Shown: positions 27,056 through 37,175, counted from the first letter of the stretch. The stretch is DNA of 64,000 bases from Variovorax paradoxus (GCF_022009635.1 NZ_CP091716.1:4169001-4233000), one strand, 5' to 3'. Translations and numbers: made by a program. Notes: generated by a model not told the origin, from the letters alone.

Positions 27056-29217
27056 ACAGCGCCCCCCCTTCCGCGCCGCCGCCACCCCGGCCAGCCCCCG
27101 CGCTCCTGCGCCTGCTGCCGGTGCGCATCATCGGCTGGCTGGTCGCACTGGCGATCCTGCCTGCGCTGATCATCACGCCGATGACCTTCCAGCAGCAGAT
27201 CGTGCTGTCGGTGGGCATCTTCGTGGCCGCGCTGATCACCAATCGCATCAAGGGCCGCTTCGCGAGCCTGGTGCTGATCTTCATGTCTGTCATCGTGTCC
27301 TCGCGCTACACCTACTGGCGCGTGACCGAGACCATGTTCATGGACAACCCGGTCGACTTGGTGCTGGGCATCGGGCTGCTGATGGCCGAGCTGTACGCCT
27401 TCGTGGTGCTGCTGCTGGGCTATGTGCAGACCGCCTGGCCGCTGGAGCGCAAGCCGGTGCCGCTGCCGGAAGACCCGGCCGAGTGGCCGACCATCGACCT
27501 GTTCATTCCCACGTACAACGAGGCGTTGTCGGTGGTGCGCTCCACCGTGCTGGCCGCGCAGTCCATCGACTGGCCGCGCGACAAGATCAAGATCTTCGTG
27601 CTCGACGACGGCCGGCGCGAGGAATTCCGCGTGTTCTGCGAGGACGTGGGCGTGACCCACGTCACCCGCGACAACAATCGCCATGCCAAGGCCGGCAACA
27701 TCAATGCCGCGCTGAAGAACACCACGGGCGAGTTCGTCGCCATCTTCGACTGCGACCACATTCCCACGCGCTCGTTCATGCAGATCGCCATGGGCTGGTT
27801 CGGGCGCGACCCGAAGCTGGGCATGGTGCAGCTGCCTCACTATTTCTTCTCGGCCGACCCCTTCGAGCGCAACCTCGACACCTTCGGCACGGTGCCGAAC
27901 GAAGGCGAACTGTTCTACGGCCTGATCCAGGACGGCAACGACCTCTGGAACGCCACCTTCTTCTGCGGCTCGTGCGCGGTCCTGCGCCGCACCATCGTGG
28001 AAGAAGTGGGCGGCATCGCGGTGGAAACCGTGACCGAGGACGCCCACACCGCGCTCAAGATGCACCGCCGCGGCTACAGCACCGCGTAGTACCTGGCGCT
28101 GCCGCAGGCCGCGGGCCTGGCGACCGAAAGCCTGTCGGGCCACGTGGGCCAGCGGATTCGCTGGGCACGGGGCATGGCGCAGATCTTCCGCATCGACAAC
28201 CCGCTGTTCGGCCGCGGCCTGCACTGGGCCCAGCGCCTGTGCTATGTGAACGCGATGCTGCACTTCCTGTACGGCCTGCCGCGCCTCATCTACCTGACGG
28301 CGCCGCTGGCGTACCTGTACTTCGGCGCGAGCGTGATCCACGCCTCGGCGTCGATGATCTTCGCCTTCGCGCTGCCGCACATCCTGCACGCCAACCTGAC
28401 CAACAGCCGCATCCAGGGCCGCTTTCGCTACCTGCTGTGGAACGAGGTCTACGAGGCGGTGCTGGCCTGGTACATCTTCCGCCCGACGCTGGTGGCGCTG
28501 ATCAACCCCAAGCTCGGCAGCTTCAACGTGACGGCCAAGGGCGGCCTGATCCAGCAGGAGTACTTCGACACCACCATCGCCAAGGCGAGCCTGGTGCTGC
28601 TGGCGCTGAACTTCGTGGGCGTGTGCCTGGGCGCGTGGCGCCTGACCTGGGTCGATCCGCAGAACATCGCCACCGTGTGGCTGAACTTGGCCTGGACCGT
28701 CTACAACCTGATGATTCTGGGCGCCTGCGTGGCGGCGGCCAACGAGTCGCGCCAGCTGCGCGGCGCGCACCGCGTGGAACTCAACCTGCCGGCCACGCTG
28801 TACTTTGCCGACGGCCGCTCGCTGCGCTGCAACACCTTCGACTTCTCCAGCGGCGGCCTGGGCGTGGAACTGCCCAGCGACCTGAAGCTCGACCTGGAAA
28901 CCCCGGTCGAGGTGGCGCTGTACCGCAACGACCAGGAATCGCGCTTTGCGTCCACGGTGCGTTTCAGCAGCGGCAGGCGGGTGGGCCTGCGCTTCGCGCC
29001 GATGAGCTTCGCGCAGGAACGCGCGCTGGTGCAGTGCACGACCGCGCGCGCCGACATCTGGGCCGCCCGATGGGGCAACCACCCGCGCGTGCCGATCTAC
29101 CGCGTGCTCGGCCACCTGATCAGCATCAGCGGCACCGGCTTCAGAGACATGTTCAGCCATTACTACCGCGCCACCGTTTCCAGGTTGCGTCCCGCCAAAG
29201 CGAAGGAATCCACGTGA
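27052..29217 (+). pseudogene. bcsA: Cellulose synthase catalytic subunit BcsA, interrupted by an in-frame TAG
   Basis: Read through, the gene encodes about 721 residues: N-terminal membrane helices, a GT-2 domain with FIPTYNE, LDDGRR, FDCDHIP and TED (TVTEDAHTAL), then QRIRW, four or more C-terminal helices, and a PilZ domain (about residues 560-675; RQLRGAHR and DFSSGGLG) that binds c-di-GMP. Codon 346 is TAG (28087-28089). It lies in GTAGTA, and related proteins read Gly-Tyr-x-x-Ala-Tyr-Leu without an extra residue, so a 3-bp GTA duplication explains it. The 345-residue product lacks the QxxRW acceptor site, the translocation channel helices and PilZ, so it cannot be a working synthase. Everything downstream remains open with normal codon use, implying a recent mutation, or suppression. 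A reinitiation GTG exists at 28144 but has no ribosome binding site. Confidence 0.85.
28086..28091 (+). other. GTA duplication creating the amber codon in bcsA
   Basis: GTAGTA at this point gives codons GCG-TAG-TAC. Removing one GTA restores GCG-TAC and the conserved Ala-Tyr-Leu sequence of BcsA without any frame change. Confidence 0.75.
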
Positions 29218-31553
29218 CGATTTCCCAGTTCGCGCATCGTCGCGTCGTACCCAGCGCCATGGTGGCGATCGCACTTGCGACCCTTTCCGTGACCGGCGGC
29301 ACATCGGCACAACCCAGGCCGCCCGTGGCCCCCGCCCCCGCCGCCCCGGCACCCGTGCTGCCGGGCGCGCCAGCGACCGTCGCGCCGGCAGCCGCCGTCA
29401 ACGCCACGCCCATCGCCGGCGCGGTGCGCGAGCTCAACCTCACGCAACTGGGCATCGACTACGCGATTCAGCTGCGCGGCATCAGCGGCACCGTGGGCAT
29501 TCCGTTCAACGTGCGCGCCGACGAGCTGGTCACGGCCGCGTCGTTCAAGCTGAACTACGCCTATTCGCCCTCCCTGATTCCCGAGCTTTCGCACCTGAAG
29601 GTGACGGTCAACGACGTGCTGGTGGCCACGCTGCCGGTGAACCGCGCCGACGCGGGCAAGCCCCAGACGGCCGACATTCCGATCGACCGGCGCCTGATCA
29701 CCGAGTTCAACCGCATCAACGTCGAGCTGATCGGCCACTACACGCGCGAGTGCGAAGACCCGGCGCACACCAGCCTGTGGGCGCGCGTCGATGCGTCCAG
29801 CACGCTGAAGCTCACGGTCTCGCCGCTCAAGCTCACGAATGACCTGGCGGCGCTGCCGCAGCCCTTCTTCGACCGCCGCGACGTGCGGCGCGCCCGCATT
29901 CCCTTCGTCTTCGGCGGCGCCGACACGGCGCCGATGCTCGAGGCCGCGGGCGTGCTGTCTTCGTGGTTCGGCTCCCTGGCCGACTACCGTGGCGCGACCT
30001 TCCCTGTGTCGCACGGCGATCTGCCGGCGGGCCACGCGGTGGTGTTCGTCACGCCCGAATCGAACATTCCCGGCCTCACGCTGCCTTCCATCCAGGGCCC
30101 TTCGCTGGCCGTGGTCGACAACCCGCAGGACGCCTCCGGCAAGCTGCTGCTGGTGATGGGCCGCAACCCGGCCGACATCCGCACCGCCGCCGCCGCGCTG
30201 GCACTGAACAGCAAGGCTTTCGCGGGCGCGCAGGCGGCCGTCACCGCCTTCCAGGAACCGCCGGTGCGCAAGCCTTATGACGCGCCACGCTGGGTGCCGA
30301 GCGACCGTGCGCTGCAACTGGGCGAACTGGCCACGGCCGGCGAGCTGTCGGTGACGGGCTACAACCCCGACGTGGTCCGCGTGAACCTGCAGCTGCCGCC
30401 CGACCTGTTCACCTGGCGCAGCCGCGGCATTCCGCTCGACTTGCAGTACCGCTACACGCCGCGCGTGCGGCCCGACCAGTCGACGCTGAACGTCAACGTC
30501 AACGACAACTTCGTGGGCGGCCTGCCGCTGCGCTCGGCCAACCCGGCCGGCGACCGCTGGTGGAACCCGCTGGCCGTGAAGCTGATGCCCGACGGCACGC
30601 TGGCCGAGCACAAGGAAGTCATCCTGCCACCGCTGGCCATGGGCCCGCGCAGCCAGCTGCGCCTGCACTATTACTTCGAACCCGTGGGCGGGCGCTGCGT
30701 GCCGCAGCTGGACAACGTGCGCGGCGCGATCGACCCGACCTCGAAGATCGACGTGTCGGGCTTCCCGCACTTCATCGCGATGCCCGAACTCGCGGCCTAC
30801 GCCAACGGCGGCTTCCCGTTCTCGCGCATGGCCGACCTGTCGGACACCGCGGTCGTCCTGCCGGACCAGCCCAGCGACACCGACACCGAGACTTATCTCG
30901 GTCTGTTGGGCCAGATCGGCCGCTCCACCGGCTACCCCGCGCTGCGCGTGAAGGTGGGCCGCTCGGCCGAGGCCGGCCAATGGGCCGACAAGGACCTGCT
31001 GGTGATCGGCAATCTGCAGAGCCAGCCGCTGTTCACGCAGTGGGCCGACAAGATGCCGCTCAAGCGCAACGGCAACGCGCCCGAGCTCAAGCTGAACAGC
31101 TGGATCGACAACGCCATCGACTTCGTGATCGGCGCGCGCACCCGCGAAGACTTGCCGGGCAGCATGCAGATCGCGGTGAGCGACGACGGCCGCGACGCGG
31201 TGCTGGCGGGCTTCGAGTCGCCGCTGCGCAGCGGTCGCAGCGTGATCGCCGCCATCACCAACCCCGATTCGAAGGAAGCGCTGCTCAACGCGCTGATGAC
31301 GCCCGACCTGCTCAAGCGCGTGCAGGGCAGCATGACCATCGTGCGCGACACGCAGGTCAACAGCGTGCTGGGCGGCGACACCTATTACGTCGGCCGCCTG
31401 CCGCCGCTGACCTGGCTGCAATGGAACCTGTCGCGCAGCCCGCTGATCCTGGCGGCGCTGGTCATCGTGCTGGCCCTGCTGGGCGCGGCGGTGTCGTATG
31501 CGGGCCTGCAGATCCGGGCGCGCCGCCGCCTGTCGGTCAACAAGTCCAAGTAA
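29214..31553 (+). CDS. bcsB: Cellulose synthase regulatory/periplasmic subunit BcsB
   Basis: 779 residues; binds the outer face of BcsA and guides the glucan across the periplasm. A signal sequence (MTISQFAHRRVVPSAMVAIA...) and Pro/Ala linker precede the carbohydrate-binding and flavodoxin-like repeats, starting LTQLGIDYAIQLRGISGTVG; TWRSRGIPLDLQYRYTPR is typical of the family. One C-terminal transmembrane helix (about 748-770, SPLILAALVIVLALLGAAV) is followed by a basic tail, as required for activating BcsA. The GTG start at 29214 overlaps the bcsA stop (GTGA), so an in-frame bcsA stop far upstream would also weaken its translation by losing coupling. The frame also runs open far upstream through bcsA, but that is not coding. 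Confidence 0.93.
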   Translation: MTISQFAHRRVVPSAMVAIALATLSVTGGTSAQPRPPVAPAPAAPAPVLPGAPATVAPAAAVNATPIAGAVRELNLTQLGIDYAIQLRGISGTVGIPFNVRADELVTAASFKLNYAYSPSLIPELSHLKVTVNDVLVATLPVNRADAGKPQTADIPIDRRLITEFNRINVELIGHYTRECEDPAHTSLWARVDASSTLKLTVSPLKLTNDLAALPQPFFDRRDVRRARIPFVFGGADTAPMLEAAGVLSSWFGSLADYRGATFPVSHGDLPAGHAVVFVTPESNIPGLTLPSIQGPSLAVVDNPQDASGKLLLVMGRNPADIRTAAAALALNSKAFAGAQAAVTAFQEPPVRKPYDAPRWVPSDRALQLGELATAGELSVTGYNPDVVRVNLQLPPDLFTWRSRGIPLDLQYRYTPRVRPDQSTLNVNVNDNFVGGLPLRSANPAGDRWWNPLAVKLMPDGTLAEHKEVILPPLAMGPRSQLRLHYYFEPVGGRCVPQLDNVRGAIDPTSKIDVSGFPHFIAMPELAAYANGGFPFSRMADLSDTAVVLPDQPSDTDTETYLGLLGQIGRSTGYPALRVKVGRSAEAGQWADKDLLVIGNLQSQPLFTQWADKMPLKRNGNAPELKLNSWIDNAIDFVIGARTREDLPGSMQIAVSDDGRDAVLAGFESPLRSGRSVIAAITNPDSKEALLNALMTPDLLKRVQGSMTIVRDTQVNSVLGGDTYYVGRLPPLTWLQWNLSRSPLILAALVIVLALLGAAVSYAGLQIRARRRLSVNKSK

Positions 31554-31560
31554 CTCGCCC

Positions 31561-32868
31561 ATGCGACGTTCGCCGACTTCCCGCCCCCCCGACAGCCCCC
31601 TGGCGGGCCGCCGCAGCCTGCTGGCGGCCGCCGGGCTCGCGCTCGCGCTGCCGAAGATGGCGAGTGCAGCGCCTGCCGCAACCACCGTGGCACAGGCGCC
31701 CGCTCCCGCCCCTGCGCCGGCACCCGCATCGAATGCAGCCGCGACACCTGCAGCAGCCACCTGCCACCCGGCCACCGACTGGGCGGCCTTCGCGGCGCGC
31801 CACATCCAGCCCGACGGCCGGGTGATCGACTTCAACACCGCGCAGCAGCAATCGACCTCCGAAGGACAGTCGTACGCGCTGTTCTTCGCGCTCGTGCACA
31901 ACGACCGCGACATCTTCGCCCGCGTGCTGGCCTGGACCGAAGCCAACCTTGCCGGCGGCAGCCTCGCCAAGCAGCTGCCGGCCTGGCAATGGGGCCGCAA
32001 GCCCGAAGGCGGCTGGGGCGTGCTCGACGCGAATGCGGCATCGGACTCCGACCTGTGGATCTCCTACGCGCTGATGGAAGCCGGCCGCCTCTGGAACGAC
32101 AACCGCTACCGCACGCTCGGCCGCAGCCTGCTCGCGATGGTGGTGCGAGACGAAGTGATCTCGCTGCCCGGGCTCGGCCGCATGCTGCTTCCCTGGCCCA
32201 AGTCGGTGGCGAGCGGGCCGCAGTGGCGGCTCAACCCGAGCTACATGCCGCTGCAGCTGCTGCGCTACTTCCAGCAAGCCGACCCGACCGGGCCCTGGCA
32301 TGAGGTCACCGACAACACGCTGCGCATGTTCGGCGGCGTCACGCCCAAGGGCTTCGCGCCCGACTGGTGCGCCTGGTCGCAGGACGCGCGCGCCTTCGTG
32401 GCCGATCCGCAGAAGGGCGTCACCGGCAGCTACGACGCGATTCGCGTCTACCTCTGGGCGGGCATGCTGTCCGACAAGGACCCGGCCCGCAAGATGCTGC
32501 TGGCGCAACTGCGCGGCCCCCGGCTGCTGCTGGCCGACAAGCAACCCGTGCCCGAATACGTCGACACCGTGACCGGCGTCGTGCGCGGCATGGCGCCGCT
32601 GGGTTTTTCCGGCGCGCTGCTGCCCTACCTCAAGGCGCTGGACGAGACCGACGCGCTCGCCACGCAGGTCGCCCGCGTGCCCGGCGGACGCGCCGCCCTG
32701 CCACCGACGGCGACCACCTCCGCCGCCGCGCCGGCGCCCTTGCCTTACTACGAGCAAGTGCTGCTGCTGTTCGGCCAGGCGTGGCTCGACGGCCGCTATG
32801 AATTCGGCCGCAACGGCCAACTGCAAACATCATGGAGAACGCTATGCCGTCCCAATCGACCGGCCTGA
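31561..32868 (+). CDS. bcsZ: Endo-beta-1,4-glucanase BcsZ (GH8)
   Basis: 435 residues from the ATG at 31561. Periplasmic family 8 cellulase that trims or edits nascent cellulose and is usual in bcs operons. GH8 signatures: the general-acid Glu in TSEGQSYALFFALVHNDRD (near residue 100) and the Asp in NAASDSDLWISYALMEAGRLW, split around residues 160-178. The N-terminus has a twin-arginine-like sequence (GRRSLLAAAGLALALP, ending Ala-Ser-Ala), suggesting export by Tat rather than Sec. It starts 7 nt after bcsB, and its 3' end overlaps the start of bcsC. Confidence 0.93.
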   Translation: MRRSPTSRPPDSPLAGRRSLLAAAGLALALPKMASAAPAATTVAQAPAPAPAPAPASNAAATPAAATCHPATDWAAFAARHIQPDGRVIDFNTAQQQSTSEGQSYALFFALVHNDRDIFARVLAWTEANLAGGSLAKQLPAWQWGRKPEGGWGVLDANAASDSDLWISYALMEAGRLWNDNRYRTLGRSLLAMVVRDEVISLPGLGRMLLPWPKSVASGPQWRLNPSYMPLQLLRYFQQADPTGPWHEVTDNTLRMFGGVTPKGFAPDWCAWSQDARAFVADPQKGVTGSYDAIRVYLWAGMLSDKDPARKMLLAQLRGPRLLLADKQPVPEYVDTVTGVVRGMAPLGFSGALLPYLKALDETDALATQVARVPGGRAALPPTATTSAAAPAPLPYYEQVLLLFGQAWLDGRYEFGRNGQLQTSWRTLCRPNRPA

Positions 32869-35800
32869 AGCCGAAGCGTCCCCCCTCCTTCCGCACCCAG
32901 CAATGGCTGGCCTGCATCGGCATGCTCGCCGCACTGGGCACCGGCGGCCAGGCCTTCGCGCAAGCCGACGCCAACGCGGCGCTCATCGAACAGGGCAACT
33001 ACTGGCAGGCCCAGGGCCGCGCCGACCTGGCCGAAGAGAGCTGGAAGAAGCTCTTGAGCGTCAACCCGCAATCGGCCGACGCGATGTACGGCATGGCGCA
33101 GGTCGAGCTGTCGCGCAATAACGCCGAGCAAGTCCGCACCTGGACCGCCCGCCTGCGCACCGCGCACCCCAACGATCCTCGCGTGGCGCGCCTGCAGCAG
33201 CAGGCCCAGCAGCCCGGCCAGCAAGGCGGCACGCTGCAGCGTGCCCGCGCCGCCGCGCGCGCCGGACGTTCCGGAGAGGCGGTCGAGCTGTACCGCAGCC
33301 TGTTCGACAACCGGCCGCCGCCGGAGGCCGTGGCGCTGGAGTACTACCAGGCGCTGGCCGGCACGCCGCAGGGCGTCAACGAAGGCCTCAAGGGCCTCGA
33401 GCAACTGGTGAAGGACCATCCGGACAACACCAGCTACCGGCTCGCGCTCGCGCAGCAGAAAACCTACAGCGAGCCGACGCGCCGCGCGGGCATTCGCGAG
33501 CTGGTCGAGCTGACCAAGCAGCCCGCGGTGGCCACTGCAGCACGTGCTGCCTGGCGGCAGGCGCTGATCTGGCTCGACGCACGCGCGCCCGACATTCCGC
33601 TCTACCAGGACTACCTGAGCAACAACCAGAGCGACGCCGCCGTGGCCGCGCGCCTGGAGACGCTCACCACCGCCAAGACGGCCGCGGCGAACGCACCCGA
33701 CATTCCGGTCGGTGAAGGCTTCAAGGCGCTGGAGCGCGGCGACGCCGGCACCGCCGAGCAACGCTTCCAGCAGGCGCTGCGCACCAAGGCCGACGACACC
33801 GAGGCCCTGGGCGGCCTGGGCCTGGTGCGGATGCGCCAGGAGCGCTTCGGCGAAGCGCAGGAACTGCTGGAGCGCGCGGTTCGCGCCGGCGCAACCAAAT
33901 GGAATTCGGCACTGCAAAGCGCCAATTACTGGGTGCTGGTCGGGCAGGCACGCGCCGCCCAGGGCAAGAACGACCTGCGCGGCGCGCAGTCGCTGTACGA
34001 ACGCGCGGTGCGTATCGACCCGCGCGAACCCGTGGGCCAGAACGCCTTGGCCGACCTGCGCGCCGCCGCCGGCGACTTTGCGCAGGCCGAGCAAGGCTAC
34101 AAGCGGGTGCTCGAAAGCCGCCCGCAGAACACACAGGCGCTGCGCGGGCTGATCTCGGTGTACGGCCAGACCGGCCGTCCCGACGAAGCGCTGGCGCTGT
34201 CGCGCCGCCTCACGCCCGAGCAGGCCACGCAGATGGGCGGCCTGCGCGACATCCAGGTCGAGCAGGCGCGCAACCGCGCCCGCCAGCAGGCCGATGCCGG
34301 CGACGCGGCCGGCGCCCAGCGCACGCTCGAAGACGCGATGCTCGCGGCGCCCGACAGCCCGTGGGTGCGCCTCGACCTCGCGAACATCTACCGCAAGCAG
34401 GGCATGGTCTCCGAAGCGCGCGGCGTGATGGAAGGGCTGCTGATGTCGCAGCCCGACATGCCCGACGCGCTGTACGCCAGCGCCCTGCTCGCTTCCGAAA
34501 CCGGCGATTCGGCGGCCGGCATCCAGTACCTGGAGCGCATTCCCGCCGGCTCGCGCACCCGCGACATGGCCGCGCTGCAACGGCGCCTGTGGGCGCAGTC
34601 GCAGGCCGCCCGGGCACTGGCGCTCGCGCGTCAGGGCCAGGTCGATGCCGCGCGCGGCGTGCTGGCCCAGGCCGAATCGGCGCTGAGCGCCGACATGCCG
34701 GCAGAACTCTGGGGCCAACTGGCAGGCGCCTATGCCGAGATCGGCGACGCGCCGCGTGCGCTGGCCATGAGCCGCCAGCTGCTCGCGCGTTCGCCCACGC
34801 CGAGCATCGGCGACCGGCTGCTGTACGCGTCGGTGCTGCTCAAGACGAAGCAGGACATCGAACTGTCGGCCGTGCTGCGCCAGCTTGCCGGCGTCAACAT
34901 GACGGCCAGCCAGCGCAACGACTTCGACAGCCTGCGCATCGCCTTCGCGCTGCGCCAGACCGACGCGCTGCGCGAAGCCGGCAACCTCGAGGCCGCCTAC
35001 AACGCGATGGCCCCGGTGCTGGCCGAGCGCCCGAACGATCCGCAGGCGATGGCCGCGCTGGCCCGCCTGTACTCGGCGGCACGCGACGAAGGCCAGGCGC
35101 TGGCTCTGTACCAGCGCATCCTGCAGCGCAACCCGACCGACCTCGACACGCTGCTGGCCGCCGCCGCCAGCGCCAGCGCACAGCGCGAGCACGGCGAGGC
35201 CGAGAACTACGTGATGGCCGCGCTGAAGCAGGCGCCCGACCAGTCGCGCGTGCTGGCCGCCGCCGGCCGCGTTTACCGCAACGCCGGCGAAAGCCGCAAG
35301 GCCGAGCAGTACCTGCGCGCGGCGGTCGAAGCCGAGCGGCAGGTTGCCTCGACTGGCTTCGCCGGGCCGGGCGGCATGGCGTCGCAGATGCCGCCCGCCA
35401 ACCCGTTCGCGGGCATGACCGGCGGTGCGCCGAGCGCGGCCGTGCCGACGGGTTATCCGCCGGCGGCCGGAGGCAATCCGTTCGCGCAGGCACGCTCGCA
35501 GCCGGTGTCTTATCCGGTCGCGGCGAATTCGGCTTATCCGGCCTACCCTGCGGCTGCATACCCTGCCGGCGCCTATCCCGCCGCCTACCCGGCTGCCCCG
35601 ATGGCGGCAGCACCGGGTGCGCTGCCGTGGGGCGCCGCGCCCGCCGCAACATCGAATACCAAGGGCCGCACCACCGCCGCCACGCGCACCGCGCGCAACA
35701 GCAAGGCCGCCAACAACACGCCGCAGGCTTCGGCGTATGTGGCGCAGCCGGGCGGGCAGCCGGTCTACATTCCGCAGGCGCAGCCTGCCGGGTATCCGCA

Positions 35801-37175
35801 GCAGCAGGCCGGCTATCCCGCGCCGGGCTATCCGCCGGCCGCGTATCCATCGGCCAACGCGGCCTATGCGCAGGCCAATACGCCGCCGCGCAGCGAGCCG
35901 AGCTGGAACGCACCGCTGCGCACGGCCCCCGCGCCGGCGAACTCGCTGCAGTCGGAACTGCAGGACCTGGAGTCGCAGCGCGCAGTGAGCCTCACCGCGG
36001 GCACCGTCTTCCGCAACCGCGCGGGCGAAGCTGGCCTGAGCCAGCTCTCCGACTTCCAGCTGCCGATCCAGGCGCGCTTCCCGGTCGGCGAAGGCAAGAT
36101 CGTCGTCGGCGTCACGCCCACGGTGGTCGATGCCGGCACGCCCTCTTCAACCTACTCGACCGCCAGCCGCTTCGGCGGCGGCCCGACGGCCTTCTACAAC
36201 TCGATCGCCAGCCAGACCACGCCGGGCCAGCAGAACGCCGCGGGCGTGGGGCTGAACGTGGGCTACGAGGGCAAGAACTTCGAAGGCGGCATCGGCACCA
36301 CGCCGCTGGGCTTTCCCACCACCAACGTGGTCGGCAACGCGACCTTCAAGGGCAGCTTCGGCGACTCCTGGAACTACAAGGCCGACATCTCCCGCCGCGC
36401 GGTGACCGACAGCGTGCTGTCCTTCGCCGGCGCCAAGGATGGCCGCACCGGCGACCGCTGGGGCGGTGTGGTGGCCACCGGCGTGCGCGGCGACATCGGC
36501 TACGACGACGGCACCTACGGCATCTACAGCTATCTGGCGGCGCACAGCCTCACCGGCAAGAACGTGGCGAGCAACTCGCGCGTGGAAACCGGCGGCGGCG
36601 CCTACCTGCACCTGCTGGACAGCCCGGGCTCCAAGCTCACGCTGGGCATGAACATCGGGCTCATGGGCTACCAGAAGAACCTGAGCTACTACACCTTCGG
36701 GCAAGGCGGCTACTTCAGCCCGCAGAGCTTCGTGAGCGTGGCCTTCCCGGTCGACTGGACCGGCCGCGCCAGCCGCTTCTCGTGGCGCGTGAACGCGTCG
36801 CTGGGCGTGCAGTCGTTCACCCAGAAATCGTCGCCCTACTTCCCGACCGATCCCTCGCGCAACGCCGACGCGCAGCGCGTGGCGGACGGCGCCCTGGCAC
36901 TGGGCCTGAGCAGCGCGGTGTACAACGGCATGTACCCGAGCAGCTCGAAGACCGGCCTGGCCTACAACTTCGGCGCGGTGCTCGAGTACCAGTTGGCGCC
37001 GAAGATGTTCCTGGGCGGCGCGCTGGGCTTCAACAACGCGCAGAACTACCGCCAGTTCACCGGCAGCATGTACCTGCGCTATGTGTTCGGCGGTTCCAAC
37101 AACCTGGGCGTGCCGAGCCTGGGCGGCGGAACCTCGCTGAGCCCGATGGTCTCGCCCTACACGCCGCTGCTGTAA
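32844..37175 (+). CDS. bcsC: Cellulose synthase outer membrane component BcsC
   Basis: About 1443 residues. A signal peptide (ends Gln-Ala-Phe-Ala) is followed by roughly 800 residues of TPR repeats that span the periplasm, a low-complexity linker, and a C-terminal 16-strand porin domain (about 1030-1443, with GTVFRNRAGEAGLSQLSDFQ at its start). Cellulose leaves the cell through this barrel. The linker (about residues 850-1022) is unusual: it is rich in Tyr-Pro-Ala units such as AYPAYPAAAYPAGAYPAAYP. I chose ATG 32844 because GGAG lies 6 nt upstream; ATG 32832 adds four residues. Both overlap the end of bcsZ, so translation is coupled. A long perfect hairpin follows the stop. Confidence 0.93.
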   Translation: MPSQSTGLKPKRPPSFRTQQWLACIGMLAALGTGGQAFAQADANAALIEQGNYWQAQGRADLAEESWKKLLSVNPQSADAMYGMAQVELSRNNAEQVRTWTARLRTAHPNDPRVARLQQQAQQPGQQGGTLQRARAAARAGRSGEAVELYRSLFDNRPPPEAVALEYYQALAGTPQGVNEGLKGLEQLVKDHPDNTSYRLALAQQKTYSEPTRRAGIRELVELTKQPAVATAARAAWRQALIWLDARAPDIPLYQDYLSNNQSDAAVAARLETLTTAKTAAANAPDIPVGEGFKALERGDAGTAEQRFQQALRTKADDTEALGGLGLVRMRQERFGEAQELLERAVRAGATKWNSALQSANYWVLVGQARAAQGKNDLRGAQSLYERAVRIDPREPVGQNALADLRAAAGDFAQAEQGYKRVLESRPQNTQALRGLISVYGQTGRPDEALALSRRLTPEQATQMGGLRDIQVEQARNRARQQADAGDAAGAQRTLEDAMLAAPDSPWVRLDLANIYRKQGMVSEARGVMEGLLMSQPDMPDALYASALLASETGDSAAGIQYLERIPAGSRTRDMAALQRRLWAQSQAARALALARQGQVDAARGVLAQAESALSADMPAELWGQLAGAYAEIGDAPRALAMSRQLLARSPTPSIGDRLLYASVLLKTKQDIELSAVLRQLAGVNMTASQRNDFDSLRIAFALRQTDALREAGNLEAAYNAMAPVLAERPNDPQAMAALARLYSAARDEGQALALYQRILQRNPTDLDTLLAAAASASAQREHGEAENYVMAALKQAPDQSRVLAAAGRVYRNAGESRKAEQYLRAAVEAERQVASTGFAGPGGMASQMPPANPFAGMTGGAPSAAVPTGYPPAAGGNPFAQARSQPVSYPVAANSAYPAYPAAAYPAGAYPAAYPAAPMAAAPGALPWGAAPAATSNTKGRTTAATRTARNSKAANNTPQASAYVAQPGGQPVYIPQAQPAGYPQQQAGYPAPGYPPAAYPSANAAYAQANTPPRSEPSWNAPLRTAPAPANSLQSELQDLESQRAVSLTAGTVFRNRAGEAGLSQLSDFQLPIQARFPVGEGKIVVGVTPTVVDAGTPSSTYSTASRFGGGPTAFYNSIASQTTPGQQNAAGVGLNVGYEGKNFEGGIGTTPLGFPTTNVVGNATFKGSFGDSWNYKADISRRAVTDSVLSFAGAKDGRTGDRWGGVVATGVRGDIGYDDGTYGIYSYLAAHSLTGKNVASNSRVETGGGAYLHLLDSPGSKLTLGMNIGLMGYQKNLSYYTFGQGGYFSPQSFVSVAFPVDWTGRASRFSWRVNASLGVQSFTQKSSPYFPTDPSRNADAQRVADGALALGLSSAVYNGMYPSSSKTGLAYNFGAVLEYQLAPKMFLGGALGFNNAQNYRQFTGSMYLRYVFGGSNNLGVPSLGGGTSLSPMVSPYTPLL

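Noticed and set aside
28087..28089. TAG in bcsA as a pyrrolysine or programmed readthrough codon
   Set aside because: The family has no residue at this position, a simple GTA duplication explains it, and no pyl genes or readthrough signals are visible.
28144..29217. A separate gene for the C-terminal half of bcsA (GTG start)
   Set aside because: No ribosome binding site precedes it, and the fragment starts inside the QRIRW helix. It is the remainder of one interrupted gene.
26976..31553. A 1525-codon open frame covering bcsA and bcsB
   Set aside because: Only the part from 29214 is bcsB. The first 746 codons are another reading frame of bcsA, Arg/Ala-rich and without domains.
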